From contig NZ_JAVRIC010000028.1 of NCBI RefSeq assembly GCF_031846245.1, forward strand, positions 1 through 49,296: a stretch of DNA of 49,296 bases. The letters are read 5' to 3'. Source of the stretch: Banduia mediterranea. GTDB taxonomy: Bacteria; Pseudomonadota; Gammaproteobacteria; Nevskiales; Nevskiaceae. Below are positions 7,734-16,206 of the stretch, one piece after another. Every line of letters begins with the position of its first letter. Within the stretch, counting starts at the first letter, position 1. Position numbers and translations under genes: made by a program. The notes under the pieces were generated by a model. It was not told where the DNA came from. It made no database searches and saw only the letters and a list, made by a program, of their open reading frames with translations.

Positions 7734-7884
7734 CTAACGGCCATGTCACTAACACCGCCCCGCAGAATGAATCTGCTGCGGCATGGCCGTTCCCCTCAGC
7801 CACCGCTCGCATTCGCGAGCGCCCCCCTTTCCCGCATGCAGGCGAGGGCAGATCGGCATCACGCCGCGCGTGATTCACGCTAAC
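7734..7884 (-). repeat. Dispersed structured repeat, copy A
   Basis: This is one of three copies in the window. Read on the plus strand it begins CTAACGGCCATG and ends CGTGATTCACGCTAA. Shared inner blocks include GCAGAATGAATCTGC, GCGGCATGGCCGTT and a CGCTCGC/GCGAGCG hairpin. The outer AACGGCCATG and CATGGCCGTT arms pair. It overlaps the stop codon of the minus-strand gene ending at 7880, so it lies at the 3' end of that gene. Confidence 0.85.
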
Positions 7885-8965
7885 AAGACTCGTCCTGCCA
7901 ATCCAACTGGTAGGCGGCTGGATCATCCAGACCGCCGCCGTTCCAATGAATCACCGCTTTGCGTCGCTTGCGACTCATCGGTGGACCTTCGCAAGCATCC
8001 TCGACGACGCGTCCGAAGCGCTGCAGAACCTGCACTGTTTCGGGATCGATCCGCAGCAGACTGGCGGCACCGGTGCTGACGCCCATCTGGTAGGCATCGG
8101 CCCGTAACAGCAATTCCTGGCGCCCGTCTCCGTCCACATCCGGCGCGGCGACGATGAAGTGGCCGTCCTGCCCCTGCAGCCGGTAGCGGGCCTGCAAGCG
8201 GTCGCCGACATAACGCAGCAATTCCGCCGGCTGCTCGCCCTGCACGTTGTGCGCGGCGCGCGGACCGCCCGCTTGCAGCAGTAGCAGGGTTTCGTCGACA
8301 CCGGCCTGGGTGAAGCTACCGCGCACGCCGGAGGTGATCGTCGCGTCCTGCCGGTGTCCCAGCACGCTGTCGATCACGTGCGCCCGGTCGATGCCCTCGG
8401 GAACCTCCAGCGCCAGCGGCGCGGTTCCGAAGTCGATGACGCGGCCAGCCGCAGATTCGGGCGACCGCCCAAGAAGCGGACTGTAGCGGCCATTGCGATA
8501 GCGATAGTGACGCTCGGGCCCCGGCCCGCTGGCGATCAGCTCCACGAAACTGGAGGACGTGCCGGCCTGCGAGCGAACGTCTTCAGCCCGCGTTTCGAAA
8601 ATCCTGGGGGGGCCGTCGTCGACTCCCGGCGCGGTAGCGAGAAATCCCCACCACGGCGTGGCTCCGGTGTTGCGCAGGCAGGCGTCCCGACCGGCCACCA
8701 ACCAGTCGGGCGTACCGTCCTGATTGAAATCGACGCGCCGCACTTCGAGTTCGAGTGCATCCAGCCGTACTTCACCCGTGGCCTCGTCGGTCGCACAGGC
8801 GAGCACCTGCTCGTCGACCGACAGACCATCGCGTATCGATGACGGCAGGCCCGGCTTCGAGGGCGCCGGCCCGGGCTCGGCGGCATCGCAGGCATTCTGG
8901 CCGACGAGCAGCGTGCCACCAAGGACGATCAAGCCTGCGGTTCGCTTGCACCCCTCAGCAAGCAT
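7880..8965 (-). CDS. Exported protein with FG-GAP/VCBS-like calcium loops
   Basis: The protein has about 361 residues. The N terminus has a hydrophobic signal segment (GLIVLGGTLLVGQNAC) compatible with export, possibly as a lipoprotein, although the lipobox is not canonical. Two acidic loops typical of FG-GAP/VCBS beta-propeller blades are visible: DFNQDGTPDWLV near the N terminus and DVDGDGRQELLL near residue 280. Such proteins are extracytoplasmic and often bind calcium or other proteins. The ATG at 8965 is preferred over an in-frame TTG at 8977. The gene lies 14 bases downstream of a multidomain peptidoglycan hydrolase in the same direction, which suggests a joint function, possibly inhibition of that enzyme in the periplasm. 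That role is inference only. Confidence 0.65.
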   Translation of the reverse strand: MLAEGCKRTAGLIVLGGTLLVGQNACDAAEPGPAPSKPGLPSSIRDGLSVDEQVLACATDEATGEVRLDALELEVRRVDFNQDGTPDWLVAGRDACLRNTGATPWWGFLATAPGVDDGPPRIFETRAEDVRSQAGTSSSFVELIASGPGPERHYRYRNGRYSPLLGRSPESAAGRVIDFGTAPLALEVPEGIDRAHVIDSVLGHRQDATITSGVRGSFTQAGVDETLLLLQAGGPRAAHNVQGEQPAELLRYVGDRLQARYRLQGQDGHFIVAAPDVDGDGRQELLLRADAYQMGVSTGAASLLRIDPETVQVLQRFGRVVEDACEGPPMSRKRRKAVIHWNGGGLDDPAAYQLDWQDESC

Positions 8966-8979
8966 GCGGGATCGCAACC

Positions 8980-10716
8980 TCAGTGGGCTGCCCCGTCGAA
9001 GCGGCCATCCAGCAGATCACCGACCCATCGATCGATGGTCGCGGAGGAGGCTTCGATATGCACGTGCTCGCCGGTAGAATGCCCGGTGGTGCCCTGGATT
9101 CCAACGGCATCACCGTAGTTCACCCGATCTCCGGCGGACACATCCACGCGCGCCATGTGGAACAGATAGACCAGCCCGCCATCGTCGCCGCGCAGCACCA
9201 CGGCGTTGCCGGCCGTGCCCATCGGGCCGGCGCTGACCACCTCCCCGCTGACCGGTGCCGGGATCGTCTGCGTGTTGTGGGCCTGGCCGGCATGCGCGAT
9301 CGTGACGTCGCGCACTTCCAGCGTCTGCCCTTCGCGCAGCTGGGTCTGGTAGTCGTGATGCGGTCGCAACTGGCTCGGATCGGTGATGCGAACGGTGCCA
9401 CCGCCGGTGGAATAGACGGTGTAAGGATCGTATTCGGGCGCGGCGCCCGGTCCGTGCGACGCCGGAGCCACGTCGGCGGCGAACAGCACGCGGCCGGTCG
9501 CGTCATCCAGCAGCCCGGTCGCGTTCAGACCATTGGCCTGCTGAAAATCCCTGATCGCCGCGGCGGTGTCGGGGCCAAACTGGCCATCCACAAAACCTGC
9601 GCCGTGACCGTAGCCACGGTCCATCAATTGCTGCTGCACGGCGCTGACGCTGCCGTACAGCCGCGAAGCCACCGCCGAGGTCGCCTCACCGGAGGTGATC
9701 CGACCATCGCTGTTGAAATCCAGACCGCTGTTCTGGGTGTAGGCCGCGGTGCCCTGCGAAAACAGCACCGCCTCGGGATCCGGACGCGCCGTGCCGGACA
9801 GCACCGAGGTGTAGACGCCTTCGAGGGAACCTAACCGCCCCTCATATTGCTGGAAGTACTGATCGACTACGGACAGTTGCTGTGTGGCCGTCATGCCTTT
9901 CAGCTCGGCCACGCTGGTGCCCAGACCGCGAGCGGTACTCGGCAGGAACTGGATCAGTCCGGTGGCATCGCTGACCGGATTCTGCACGCTGGGCGAGAAG
10001 CTGCCGCCGGTCTCGAAGCTCATCACCGCCATCAGGTATTCCGGGCGCGTATCCAGACGCTGCGCCATGGCCTCGACTTCAGCGATGAATTCCGGCGTGA
10101 CATTGGCATTGCCGGCGACGCCGGCGATCTGTTCGTAGTTGAACTCGCCGGCGCCAGGCGGTGCGTTCGGCGTACCGGTTTCCGGTGCCGGTACGGTGGG
10201 ACCGTTCGGCGGCGCGGCGCTCGAACCCGGGACCACCAGCGTATCGCCGGGATAGATCAGATCCGGATTGGCGATGCCGTTGGCCGCGGCGATGGCGGCG
10301 GCCGAACTGCCGCGTTGGGCGGCGATCCCGGACAAGGTGTCACCGGGCTGAACGATATAGGTGGAGGCTGCGCTGCCGGACGGACGATCACCCGCACCGA
10401 CGGGCACATTGATCCGGTCATCGGGATAGATCAGGTCCGGGTTGCTGATCTGCGGATTGGCGGCAGTGAGATCGGGCACACCAATTCCGTACTGCTGCGC
10501 GATTCCGGAAAGCGTCTCGCCCTGGCGCACCACGTGGGTCAGCTCGGCATTGGCCAGCTGTTCGCCGCCATCGAGATTGATCCGTTGCCCGACGAGAATT
10601 CGATCGGGATCATCAATCTGCGGATTCGCAGCCAGCAGCGCGTCGACGCTGCTGCCGCTGCGGCTGGCGATGCCGGACAGTGTGTCGCCGGACTGAACCT
10701 CGTAGCTGCTGGTCAT
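8980..10716 (-). CDS. Multidomain peptidoglycan hydrolase: 3x LysM, transglycosylase-like, EF-hand, PG-binding, M23-like
   Basis: Domains in order over 578 residues: three LysM repeats (about 4-48, 60-105, 118-163, each with a GDTLSGIA or GETLSGIA core), a Pro-rich linker, a lysozyme-like region (about 205-320; candidate catalytic Glu in SFETGGSF at 235, then GLIQFLPSTARGLG), a canonical EF-hand loop DFNSDGRITSGE (333-344), a peptidoglycan-binding domain (about 355-410, GFVDGQFGPDTAAAIRDFQ) and an M23/LytM-like C terminus (475-560) with NAVVLRG, FHMARV and HVHIE. The first M23 zinc motif (HxxxD) is not apparent, so metallopeptidase activity is doubtful. There is no signal peptide; the protein starts directly with LysM after GGAGG and a short spacer. 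That is unusual for a wall hydrolase and suggests a phage-type or specialised-secretion substrate. Confidence 0.82.
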   Translation of the reverse strand: MTSSYEVQSGDTLSGIASRSGSSVDALLAANPQIDDPDRILVGQRINLDGGEQLANAELTHVVRQGETLSGIAQQYGIGVPDLTAANPQISNPDLIYPDDRINVPVGAGDRPSGSAASTYIVQPGDTLSGIAAQRGSSAAAIAAANGIANPDLIYPGDTLVVPGSSAAPPNGPTVPAPETGTPNAPPGAGEFNYEQIAGVAGNANVTPEFIAEVEAMAQRLDTRPEYLMAVMSFETGGSFSPSVQNPVSDATGLIQFLPSTARGLGTSVAELKGMTATQQLSVVDQYFQQYEGRLGSLEGVYTSVLSGTARPDPEAVLFSQGTAAYTQNSGLDFNSDGRITSGEATSAVASRLYGSVSAVQQQLMDRGYGHGAGFVDGQFGPDTAAAIRDFQQANGLNATGLLDDATGRVLFAADVAPASHGPGAAPEYDPYTVYSTGGGTVRITDPSQLRPHHDYQTQLREGQTLEVRDVTIAHAGQAHNTQTIPAPVSGEVVSAGPMGTAGNAVVLRGDDGGLVYLFHMARVDVSAGDRVNYGDAVGIQGTTGHSTGEHVHIEASSATIDRWVGDLLDGRFDGAAH

Positions 10717-10823
10717 TCTTGCCTCCGCACGATCATCGCGGCTTTCGAAATCGACAATTCCCGATTTCCCGATTTGCGGTGAGTATTCAGAGGTGTCGAT
10801 GCGGACTCAAGCTGGGAAAAACC

Positions 10824-10973
10824 CTAACGGCCATGCCACAAGCGCTTCCCGCAGAATGAATCTGCTGCGGCATGGCCGTTCCCCTCATCCACCGCTCGCA
10901 GTCGCGAGCGGCCCCCCTCTTCCGCAAGCGGGCGAGGGTCGGTCGGCATCGCGCCGCGCGTGATTCACGTCAA
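10824..10973 (-). repeat. Dispersed structured repeat, copy B
   Basis: The copy runs from CTAACGGCCATGCC to CGTGATTCACGTCAA and aligns with copies A and C over its full length, with small differences mostly in loops. It begins 33 bases beyond the stop of the minus-strand gene ending at 11007, in the same orientation relative to that gene as copies A and C are to theirs. It separates that gene from the peptidoglycan hydrolase gene. Confidence 0.85.
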
Positions 10974-11006
10974 GCATCCCCGTAAGGCGGGCCGACAGCG
11001 GGCCTC

Positions 11007-12059
11007 TCAAAGTTCGGGGGACCTTCCAGCGAGAGCCTGCGCAAACGCCTCGGAACGATAGAATGGCTCCAGATGGCGACGCAGCATCGGCTCCAGCAAC
11101 TTCTTGCGCTTGAGCGCCTTTATCGCGGGGGGCGCGTAGCGCATCGCCTCGGCCATCATCAGCGCCGGCGTGATCCCGAATTCGTCCAGCAGTTCGCGCA
11201 GGCTGGTATCGCCGTATTTGTCGAAAAACCCATCCACGCCGGCATCGATCATGGCCGAGTAGAACGGCGTCAGGCGCAGTTCGTGCCAGTACTCGTAACC
11301 GTTGACGAACAACTCCTCCAGGTCGAGTTCGCTGAAGTGCTCGCGGAATTCGGAGGCGCGGCGGAGCTTGAGGCGACTCCAGACATCCTGCGCCATGTTG
11401 CGCAGGGCGTCATCGTCGAGGTGATCCAGCAGGAATTCGACACTGCGCCGCGAAGTCGTCTCGATGCTCTTCGACAGATATTTCTTGAGCTCGTCCTCGA
11501 CCGAGGCTTCGAGCCTGGGCGTGGCGCGATTGACCATGGCCTTGCCGAACTTGACCATCGATCCGGCACCCGGAAAGTTGCGGGTAAAGGCGTTGTCCGA
11601 CAGATACCCCTTGATGCCGTACAGCAACAGGTCCGAGGCAAAGGCGGTGTAGACCGGCCCTGCCATCAATTCGCGCAGTATCTTCTCGCGCAGGGAACTC
11701 AGCTCCAGCACCTTGTCCACGGACTCTGCGAACCGCCGATCGGTCAGCAGATCTCCGAGCCGGGTTTTGTCATGAATCGGATGGGCATGCAGGCTGCGTG
11801 CGATTTCCCCGACCAGTTCGGGCAAACCGGCGCCGAAACGTACCTCCACGGCATAGGTGTGCGCCGTCGCCTTGATCGCTGCGGGCTTGACCATGTCCTT
11901 GACCTTGAGCCGTTCGGCATCCACCAGCAGGGTGGCCAGCTCCTGGCTCAGCCAGGTTTCCAGCGCAGCACCGTCGATCTGCCTGATCACGAAGCGGGTA
12001 TGCGCATCCAGCAGGCGGTCAGCGATATCACTGCCTGAACTTTTCTTGCGCGTCCCCAT
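11007..12059 (-). CDS. Conserved hypothetical protein, helical
   Basis: The protein has 350 residues from the ATG at 12059, which is preceded by CAGGAG at a workable distance. Longer starts add only low-complexity arginine-rich sequence. The protein looks soluble, charged and mainly helical (DIADRLLDAHTRFVIRQID near the start, a DDDALRNMAQDVWSRLKLRR segment mid-protein, KALKRKKLLEPMLRRHLEPF near the end). There is no signal peptide. I do not recognise a characterised family. Its flanks are repeat copy B and an NTF2-like gene fragment, so context gives no functional clue. Confidence 0.7.
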   Translation of the reverse strand: MGTRKKSSGSDIADRLLDAHTRFVIRQIDGAALETWLSQELATLLVDAERLKVKDMVKPAAIKATAHTYAVEVRFGAGLPELVGEIARSLHAHPIHDKTRLGDLLTDRRFAESVDKVLELSSLREKILRELMAGPVYTAFASDLLLYGIKGYLSDNAFTRNFPGAGSMVKFGKAMVNRATPRLEASVEDELKKYLSKSIETTSRRSVEFLLDHLDDDALRNMAQDVWSRLKLRRASEFREHFSELDLEELFVNGYEYWHELRLTPFYSAMIDAGVDGFFDKYGDTSLRELLDEFGITPALMMAEAMRYAPPAIKALKRKKLLEPMLRRHLEPFYRSEAFAQALAGRSPEL

Positions 12060-12144
12060 TGATTGCTTGCTCCTGATCGGCTGATTCCGTTCGCATGGCG
12101 GACGTTGCGCGCCCGCCGGTCGAGGCAAGACAATAGCCGAATCC

Positions 12145-12351
12145 TCAGGCCGCCATTGGCAATGCCCGTCCGGCGAACACACATTGTGCCAGGCTTTCGC
12201 TGAGGTCCAGCACCAGGATGGAACTCACCACAAACCGGGAGGCACTGATCTTCCAGGCGCCGTCTTCCTTGCGATATTCATCTTCGTAGTAGCCCGCGAA
12301 CTGCGTGCAGCGCTGCGCCTGGGTATCGATCAGAAATAGTGCAGCCGCCAG
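12145..12351 (-). pseudogene. 3' fragment of an NTF2/SnoaL-like gene
   Basis: The minus-strand frame ending at TGA 12145 reads FLIDTQAQRCTQFAGYYEDEY, then a GAWKISASRFVVSS segment and a tail GRALPMAA. This resembles the last strands of SnoaL-like/NTF2-fold proteins, where a YEDEY...DGxWKI pattern is typical. The N-terminal two thirds is missing: upstream the frame runs into the terminator of the FecR gene. It is therefore a truncated relic. Confidence 0.55.
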
Positions 12352-12363
12352 CGACCGGAAACC

Positions 12364-12388
12364 GAAAAAAAACCGGCGCACGCCGGTT
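12364..12388 (-). terminator. Rho-independent terminator of the FecR-domain gene
   Basis: AACCGGCG and CGCCGGTT form an 8-bp stem with a two-base loop. On the minus strand it is followed by an uninterrupted run of T residues. It lies 34 bases after the stop of the FecR-domain gene. Confidence 0.9.
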
Positions 12389-12421
12389 CTTTTTGGCCGC
12401 CCCTCGCTGCCGCGGCTGCGA

Positions 12422-13222
12422 TCATTTGCCGGTGTCCGTGGTCGAGGTCGTGCCAGCACCGTTGCCGTCATCGCCGAATACGGTGATCGCCATCCCAGTG
12501 ATGGCAGCAGCAGAAACCGCCGCGCCGATCCCGGCAGCGGTGGCGCCGGACGTTGCGGCCGAATCACCGGCCAGTCCTCCCCCGCCGCCGATTGGCGGCG
12601 TCCACTCGCCAGCGAGAATACCGGGCTGGCCGCTCAGGGGCTGCGGCGCGAATTGCGGCCCGCTGACAACAGCGTAGTCGCCTGCATCCAGATTCAGGGT
12701 GCCGTTGGCATTACCGAGCACGCCACCGCCTTCCTCCACGCCGAAGTAAAGATCGCCGGACTCGGCGTCGATCGCACCGAGAATGATCGAACCGCGAATT
12801 CCCATCGTGGCGGCCACCGAATCCACCCGGTAGCTATCCATGTCCCGGCGCCCCAGGGAATGGGTCACGGCGCGAAATGCGCCCTTCAGCAGACGGTAGT
12901 AGCTGCGACCCGTCTCCGGCGCGGCCTCGCTGCTCGGCGCCTGATAGTCCTCGATCGCGAATTCCGCGTTTGGCCGCAAGTAGATTTCCTCACCATTGGT
13001 CATGCGCACGTAGAGGTAGCCATTGCCACCGGTCGTCAGCACGTCCCCGCTTTCGACCGCGGAATTCTCGACCAGCCGGAGGTTCTGGCCGCCACGCTGC
13101 GCCGCGGCCCGGCCCCATACCGAGACGACGGCGCCCGCTTCAGCCCAGACCGGGGGCACGAACGCGAGCATCAACAGGCCCAGCGTGGCCAAAAAAAAAC
13201 GATCCCTGTTCCCGATGGTCAT
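12422..13222 (-). CDS. FecR-domain periplasmic protein
   Basis: The protein has 266 residues from the ATG at 13222. That ATG follows AGGAGGTG and AAGG and is directly ahead of a signal peptide (FFLATLGLLMLAFVPPVWA). A longer start at 13282 would bury the signal peptide. The FecR-type beta domain follows (residues about 30-150; VVSVWGRAAAQRGGQ, GDVLTTGGNGYLYVRM, EIYLRPNAEFAIEDY). A proline/glycine-rich linker leads to a small hydrophobic Ala/Gly segment (about 225-250) and an acidic tail. This is the stand-alone FecR-domain class, not an anti-sigma factor: there is no ECF sigma or TonB receptor gene nearby and no N-terminal cytoplasmic part. Role unknown. Confidence 0.8.
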   Translation of the reverse strand: MTIGNRDRFFLATLGLLMLAFVPPVWAEAGAVVSVWGRAAAQRGGQNLRLVENSAVESGDVLTTGGNGYLYVRMTNGEEIYLRPNAEFAIEDYQAPSSEAAPETGRSYYRLLKGAFRAVTHSLGRRDMDSYRVDSVAATMGIRGSIILGAIDAESGDLYFGVEEGGGVLGNANGTLNLDAGDYAVVSGPQFAPQPLSGQPGILAGEWTPPIGGGGGLAGDSAATSGATAAGIGAAVSAAAITGMAITVFGDDGNGAGTTSTTDTGK

Positions 13223-13412
13223 ACGACCTTTTACACCTCCTGGAAACCACTCTAACTTCCGCCACAGCGGCGAATGCGACACGCTGAATTCCAGAATTCA
13301 GCGGCGCTACGCCGTGAGACCCCCAACCACAATATCCACCACAGAGAATACTGAATCACGCTGCCGAAAGCACAACTTTGCGGACAGGCCCGGGCCAAGC
13401 ACCAGTCGACAG

Positions 13413-14231
13413 CTATCGCCCGCTGCCGTAGTCCCAGCGCGGCCTCCGCTTCTGCAGGAAGGCCTCGATGCCCTCACGAGCCTCCGCCCCGCGAACGGCG
13501 CTGGTGAACAGCAGTCCGGCCTGCCGCGTGAATTCGGCATCCGGCTCGGCGACCAGACTGAGCAGCAAGTGCTTGGTCAAGGCGTTGGCGCGAGGCGCGC
13601 AGCGCATCACATCGGTGATCAGATCCGTCAGGCGGTGTTGCAAGGCCTCTTCGCCATCAAAAACGTCGTCCGCCAAGCCGATCGCGGAGGCTTCCACGCC
13701 GTCGAACTGAGCGCCCGTCAGGCACAAGCGGCGCGCAACAGGCAAACCCACGCGCTCGACCAGATAGGGGGCGATCTGCGCGGGCGGCAGGCCTCGGCTG
13801 GTCTCGGGCACCGAGAAGCGCGTGGCCCGGTGCGCCATGACGATATCGCCGACGCAGGCCAGCCCCAGGCCATCGCCCAGCACCGCGCCCTCGCAGACCA
13901 CAATGACCACGGCAGGCGTGTCTCTCACCGCTTTGAGCAAGCGTGCCAATCCTTCGGAATATTCCAGCGCCGGATCCCGGCCCTCGGCATCTGCACCCAC
14001 AAACACGGCGCGCAGGTCGGCTCCGGCGCAGAAGTGGCCTTGCGAACCCCGCAGTACAACCGCCCGCAACTCCGGCAGCCCGGCAATCGCCGCAAACTGT
14101 CGAGTCAGCGTGGAGATCATCTCGGCAGTCAGCGCATTGCGCGCACTCGGCCGGTTCAGGGTGAGATGAAGAATTCCGTCCTCAAGGCGACTCAGGATGG
14201 CTTCGGAACTTCCGCCGTCAGTCTCTGTCAC
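13413..14231 (-). CDS. Enoyl-CoA hydratase/isomerase-family protein
   Basis: The 272-residue protein has the crotonase fold signatures: [12 protein letters not shown] near the N terminus, the oxyanion-hole segment [11 protein letters not shown] and a second glycine-rich segment [19 protein letters not shown], then [19 protein letters not shown]. It adds water to, or isomerises, an enoyl-CoA. The substrate cannot be fixed from sequence; hydratases of the methylglutaconyl or isohexenylglutaconyl type are possible given the divergent [13 protein letters not shown] region. The GTG start at 14231 is supported by AAGGA eight bases upstream. It is co-oriented with the downstream-acting ETF genes, but a strong terminator separates them, so it is probably transcribed independently. 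Confidence 0.85.
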   Translation of the reverse strand: MTETDGGSSEAILSRLEDGILHLTLNRPSARNALTAEMISTLTRQFAAIAGLPELRAVVLRGSQGHFCAGADLRAVFVGADAEGRDPALEYSEGLARLLKAVRDTPAVVIVVCEGAVLGDGLGLACVGDIVMAHRATRFSVPETSRGLPPAQIAPYLVERVGLPVARRLCLTGAQFDGVEASAIGLADDVFDGEEALQHRLTDLITDVMRCAPRANALTKHLLLSLVAEPDAEFTRQAGLLFTSAVRGAEAREGIEAFLQKRRPRWDYGSGR

Positions 14232-14340
14232 GCGATGGTTCCTTGAAAAGCCGGCAAAGCGATACCGCGATATTGCGTTCTACGCACTTCGGAAATCCTC
14301 TTCGGCGCGACCGCTTCCGGGCAGCGTAATATCTCTGACG

Positions 14341-14363
14341 AAAAAGGCCGCCCGTAGGCGGCC
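14341..14363 (-). terminator. Rho-independent terminator of the ETF gene cluster
   Basis: A GGCCGCC/GGCGGCC stem with a CGTA loop is followed on the minus strand by five T residues. It lies 55 bases after the etfA stop. Confidence 0.85.
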
Positions 14364-14417
14364 TCCATTGTTGACCTCAAAGCTTGAGGGCTCTGCCGAG
14401 CAACGCTCAGCCCGGCC

Positions 14418-15356
14418 TCAAAGCTTTTCGGTCAGTTCCGGCACGATCTGGAACAGATCGCCGACCAGGCCGAAGTCGGCCACCTCGAAGATCGGTGCGT
14501 CTTCGTCCTTGTTGATCGCAACGATCGTTCCGGCATCCTTGATGCCGGCAAGATGCTGGATCGCGCCCGAGATTCCGCAAGCCACGTACAGCGACGGCGC
14601 GATGATCTTGCCGGTCTGGCCGACCTGCATGTCGTTCGGCACGTAGCCGGAGTCGACCGCGGCGCGTGAGGCGCCGACGCCAGCGCCCATCTTGTCCGCG
14701 AGCTTGAAGATGATCTCGAAGTTCTCGGAGCTGCCGAGCGCCCGACCACCGGAAACGACCTTGGGTGCCGATTGCAGATCGGGACGATCCGACCTCTGCG
14801 CTTCCAGACCGACGTATCGGGTGTGGGAAGGCAGCGACGCGTCGACACTCTTGGCCTCGACCGCCGCCGCGCCGCCGGTGCCCACCGCCGTGAACGAGGC
14901 AAGACGCACGGTGGCGACAATCATCGGCTCTGCGGGTACCTCAACCGTAACAATGGCGTTGCCTGCATAGGTCGGACGGTCGAAACTGCTGGCACTGTGC
15001 ACGGCCATGATGTCCGAAACCTGCTGGACGTCGAGCAGCGCGGAAACGCGCGGCGCGAGGTCCTTGCCGAAGGTGCCACCGGGGAACAGCACGTGGCTGT
15101 AACCAGCCTTGGCAATCTCGACGATCTGAGGCGCGAGAATCGCAGCCATCGGCTTGGCGTTCTCGGCACGTTCCACCGTGCAGACCTTGGCCACGCCGTC
15201 CAGCGCCGCCGCCTGCGAGGCGACCTCACCGAGACTGTCGCCGAACAGCACGATGTCGATATCGCCGCCGATGCCCTGGGCAGCGGCTACAACCTTGCCG
15301 ACACCCGCGTTCAATTTGCCTTCGGCGTGTTCGCCGACGATCAGAATCTTGCTCAT
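14418..15356 (-). CDS. etfA: Electron transfer flavoprotein, alpha subunit
   Basis: EtfA binds FAD in the ETF heterodimer, which carries electrons from acyl-CoA and other dehydrogenases to ETF-quinone oxidoreductase. The 312-residue protein starts [15 protein letters not shown], and its C-terminal FAD domain shows [39 protein letters not shown] and [15 protein letters not shown]. These are diagnostic. The ATG has AGAGGAAAG upstream. It follows etfB by 31 bases on the minus strand. The last codons and stop (CCTCAAAGCTT) are repeated exactly 41 bases downstream. Confidence 0.97.
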   Translation of the reverse strand: MSKILIVGEHAEGKLNAGVGKVVAAAQGIGGDIDIVLFGDSLGEVASQAAALDGVAKVCTVERAENAKPMAAILAPQIVEIAKAGYSHVLFPGGTFGKDLAPRVSALLDVQQVSDIMAVHSASSFDRPTYAGNAIVTVEVPAEPMIVATVRLASFTAVGTGGAAAVEAKSVDASLPSHTRYVGLEAQRSDRPDLQSAPKVVSGGRALGSSENFEIIFKLADKMGAGVGASRAAVDSGYVPNDMQVGQTGKIIAPSLYVACGISGAIQHLAGIKDAGTIVAINKDEDAPIFEVADFGLVGDLFQIVPELTEKL

Positions 15357-15387
15357 TGCTTTCCTCTTTCGAATTTGAACGGGCGGC

Positions 15388-16134
15388 TCAGACCAGGCCC
15401 TTGGACTTCAGCGCTTCGACCAGTTCGTCGACGGTCTTGACCATCACGCCCTTGGAGCGCGACGGCGGCGGCGAGGTCTTGGTCACCTTGAGACCGGCCC
15501 CCGGGGTGATGCCCAGATCGGCGAAGCTCATCGCATCGATCGGCTTCTTCTTGGCCTTCATGATGTCCGGCAGCTTGAGGTAGCGCGGTTCATTCAAGCG
15601 CAGGTCGACGGTGACCACGGCCGGCAGATCGATGTCCAGGGTTTCCAGACCGGAATCGATTTCGCGCGTGACTTTGGCGGTTTCACCTTCGACCTCGACC
15701 TTGGAGGCGAACGTGGCCTGCGGGCAGTCCAGCAGCGCCGCGACCATCTGGCCGGTCTGACTGGCGTCGTCGTCGATCGCCTGCTTGCCCAGCAGGAATA
15801 GCTTGCCCTCTTCCTTCTTGAATACCGCGGCCAGGGCCTTGGCGGCGGTCAGGGGCTGGATGTCGCCCTCTTCCTTGACGTGCACGGCGCGGTCAGCACC
15901 GAAGGCCAGGGCGGTACGCAGGGTTTCCTCGGACTTCTGTCCGCCGATCGTCACGGCGACGATTTCAGTGACCACGCCCTTCTCGCGAAGACGCACGGCC
16001 TCCTCCATCGCGATCTCGTCGAACGGGTTCATCGAGTGCTTGACGCCATCCGTGACCACACCGCTACCATCCGATTTCACCTGTATGCGGACGTTGTAGT
16101 CCACCACGCGCTTGACGCTGACCAGAACCTTCAT
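15388..16134 (-). CDS. etfB: Electron transfer flavoprotein, beta subunit
   Basis: EtfB completes the ETF heterodimer and usually binds AMP. The 248-residue protein begins [20 protein letters not shown], contains [20 protein letters not shown], the conserved [17 protein letters not shown] segment, and ends with the long C-terminal arm that wraps EtfA. Length is normal. GGAGAGG lies just before the ATG. It is between ETF-QO (72 bases upstream) and etfA, consistent with a three-gene transcript for electron entry into the quinone pool. Confidence 0.97.
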   Translation of the reverse strand: MKVLVSVKRVVDYNVRIQVKSDGSGVVTDGVKHSMNPFDEIAMEEAVRLREKGVVTEIVAVTIGGQKSEETLRTALAFGADRAVHVKEEGDIQPLTAAKALAAVFKKEEGKLFLLGKQAIDDDASQTGQMVAALLDCPQATFASKVEVEGETAKVTREIDSGLETLDIDLPAVVTVDLRLNEPRYLKLPDIMKAKKKPIDAMSFADLGITPGAGLKVTKTSPPPSRSKGVMVKTVDELVEALKSKGLV

Positions 16135-16206
16135 TCGCCTCTCCTGTTCCTCTAAATCAGTCCGAAAAATTGGATGTTGCTTACGGGGTCGACTGTGCGA
16201 CCGACT

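Noticed and set aside
12422-13222. FecR anti-sigma/sensor of a FecIRA-type system
   Set aside because: There is no ECF sigma factor or TonB receptor nearby, and the protein has a Sec signal instead of a cytoplasmic anti-sigma part.
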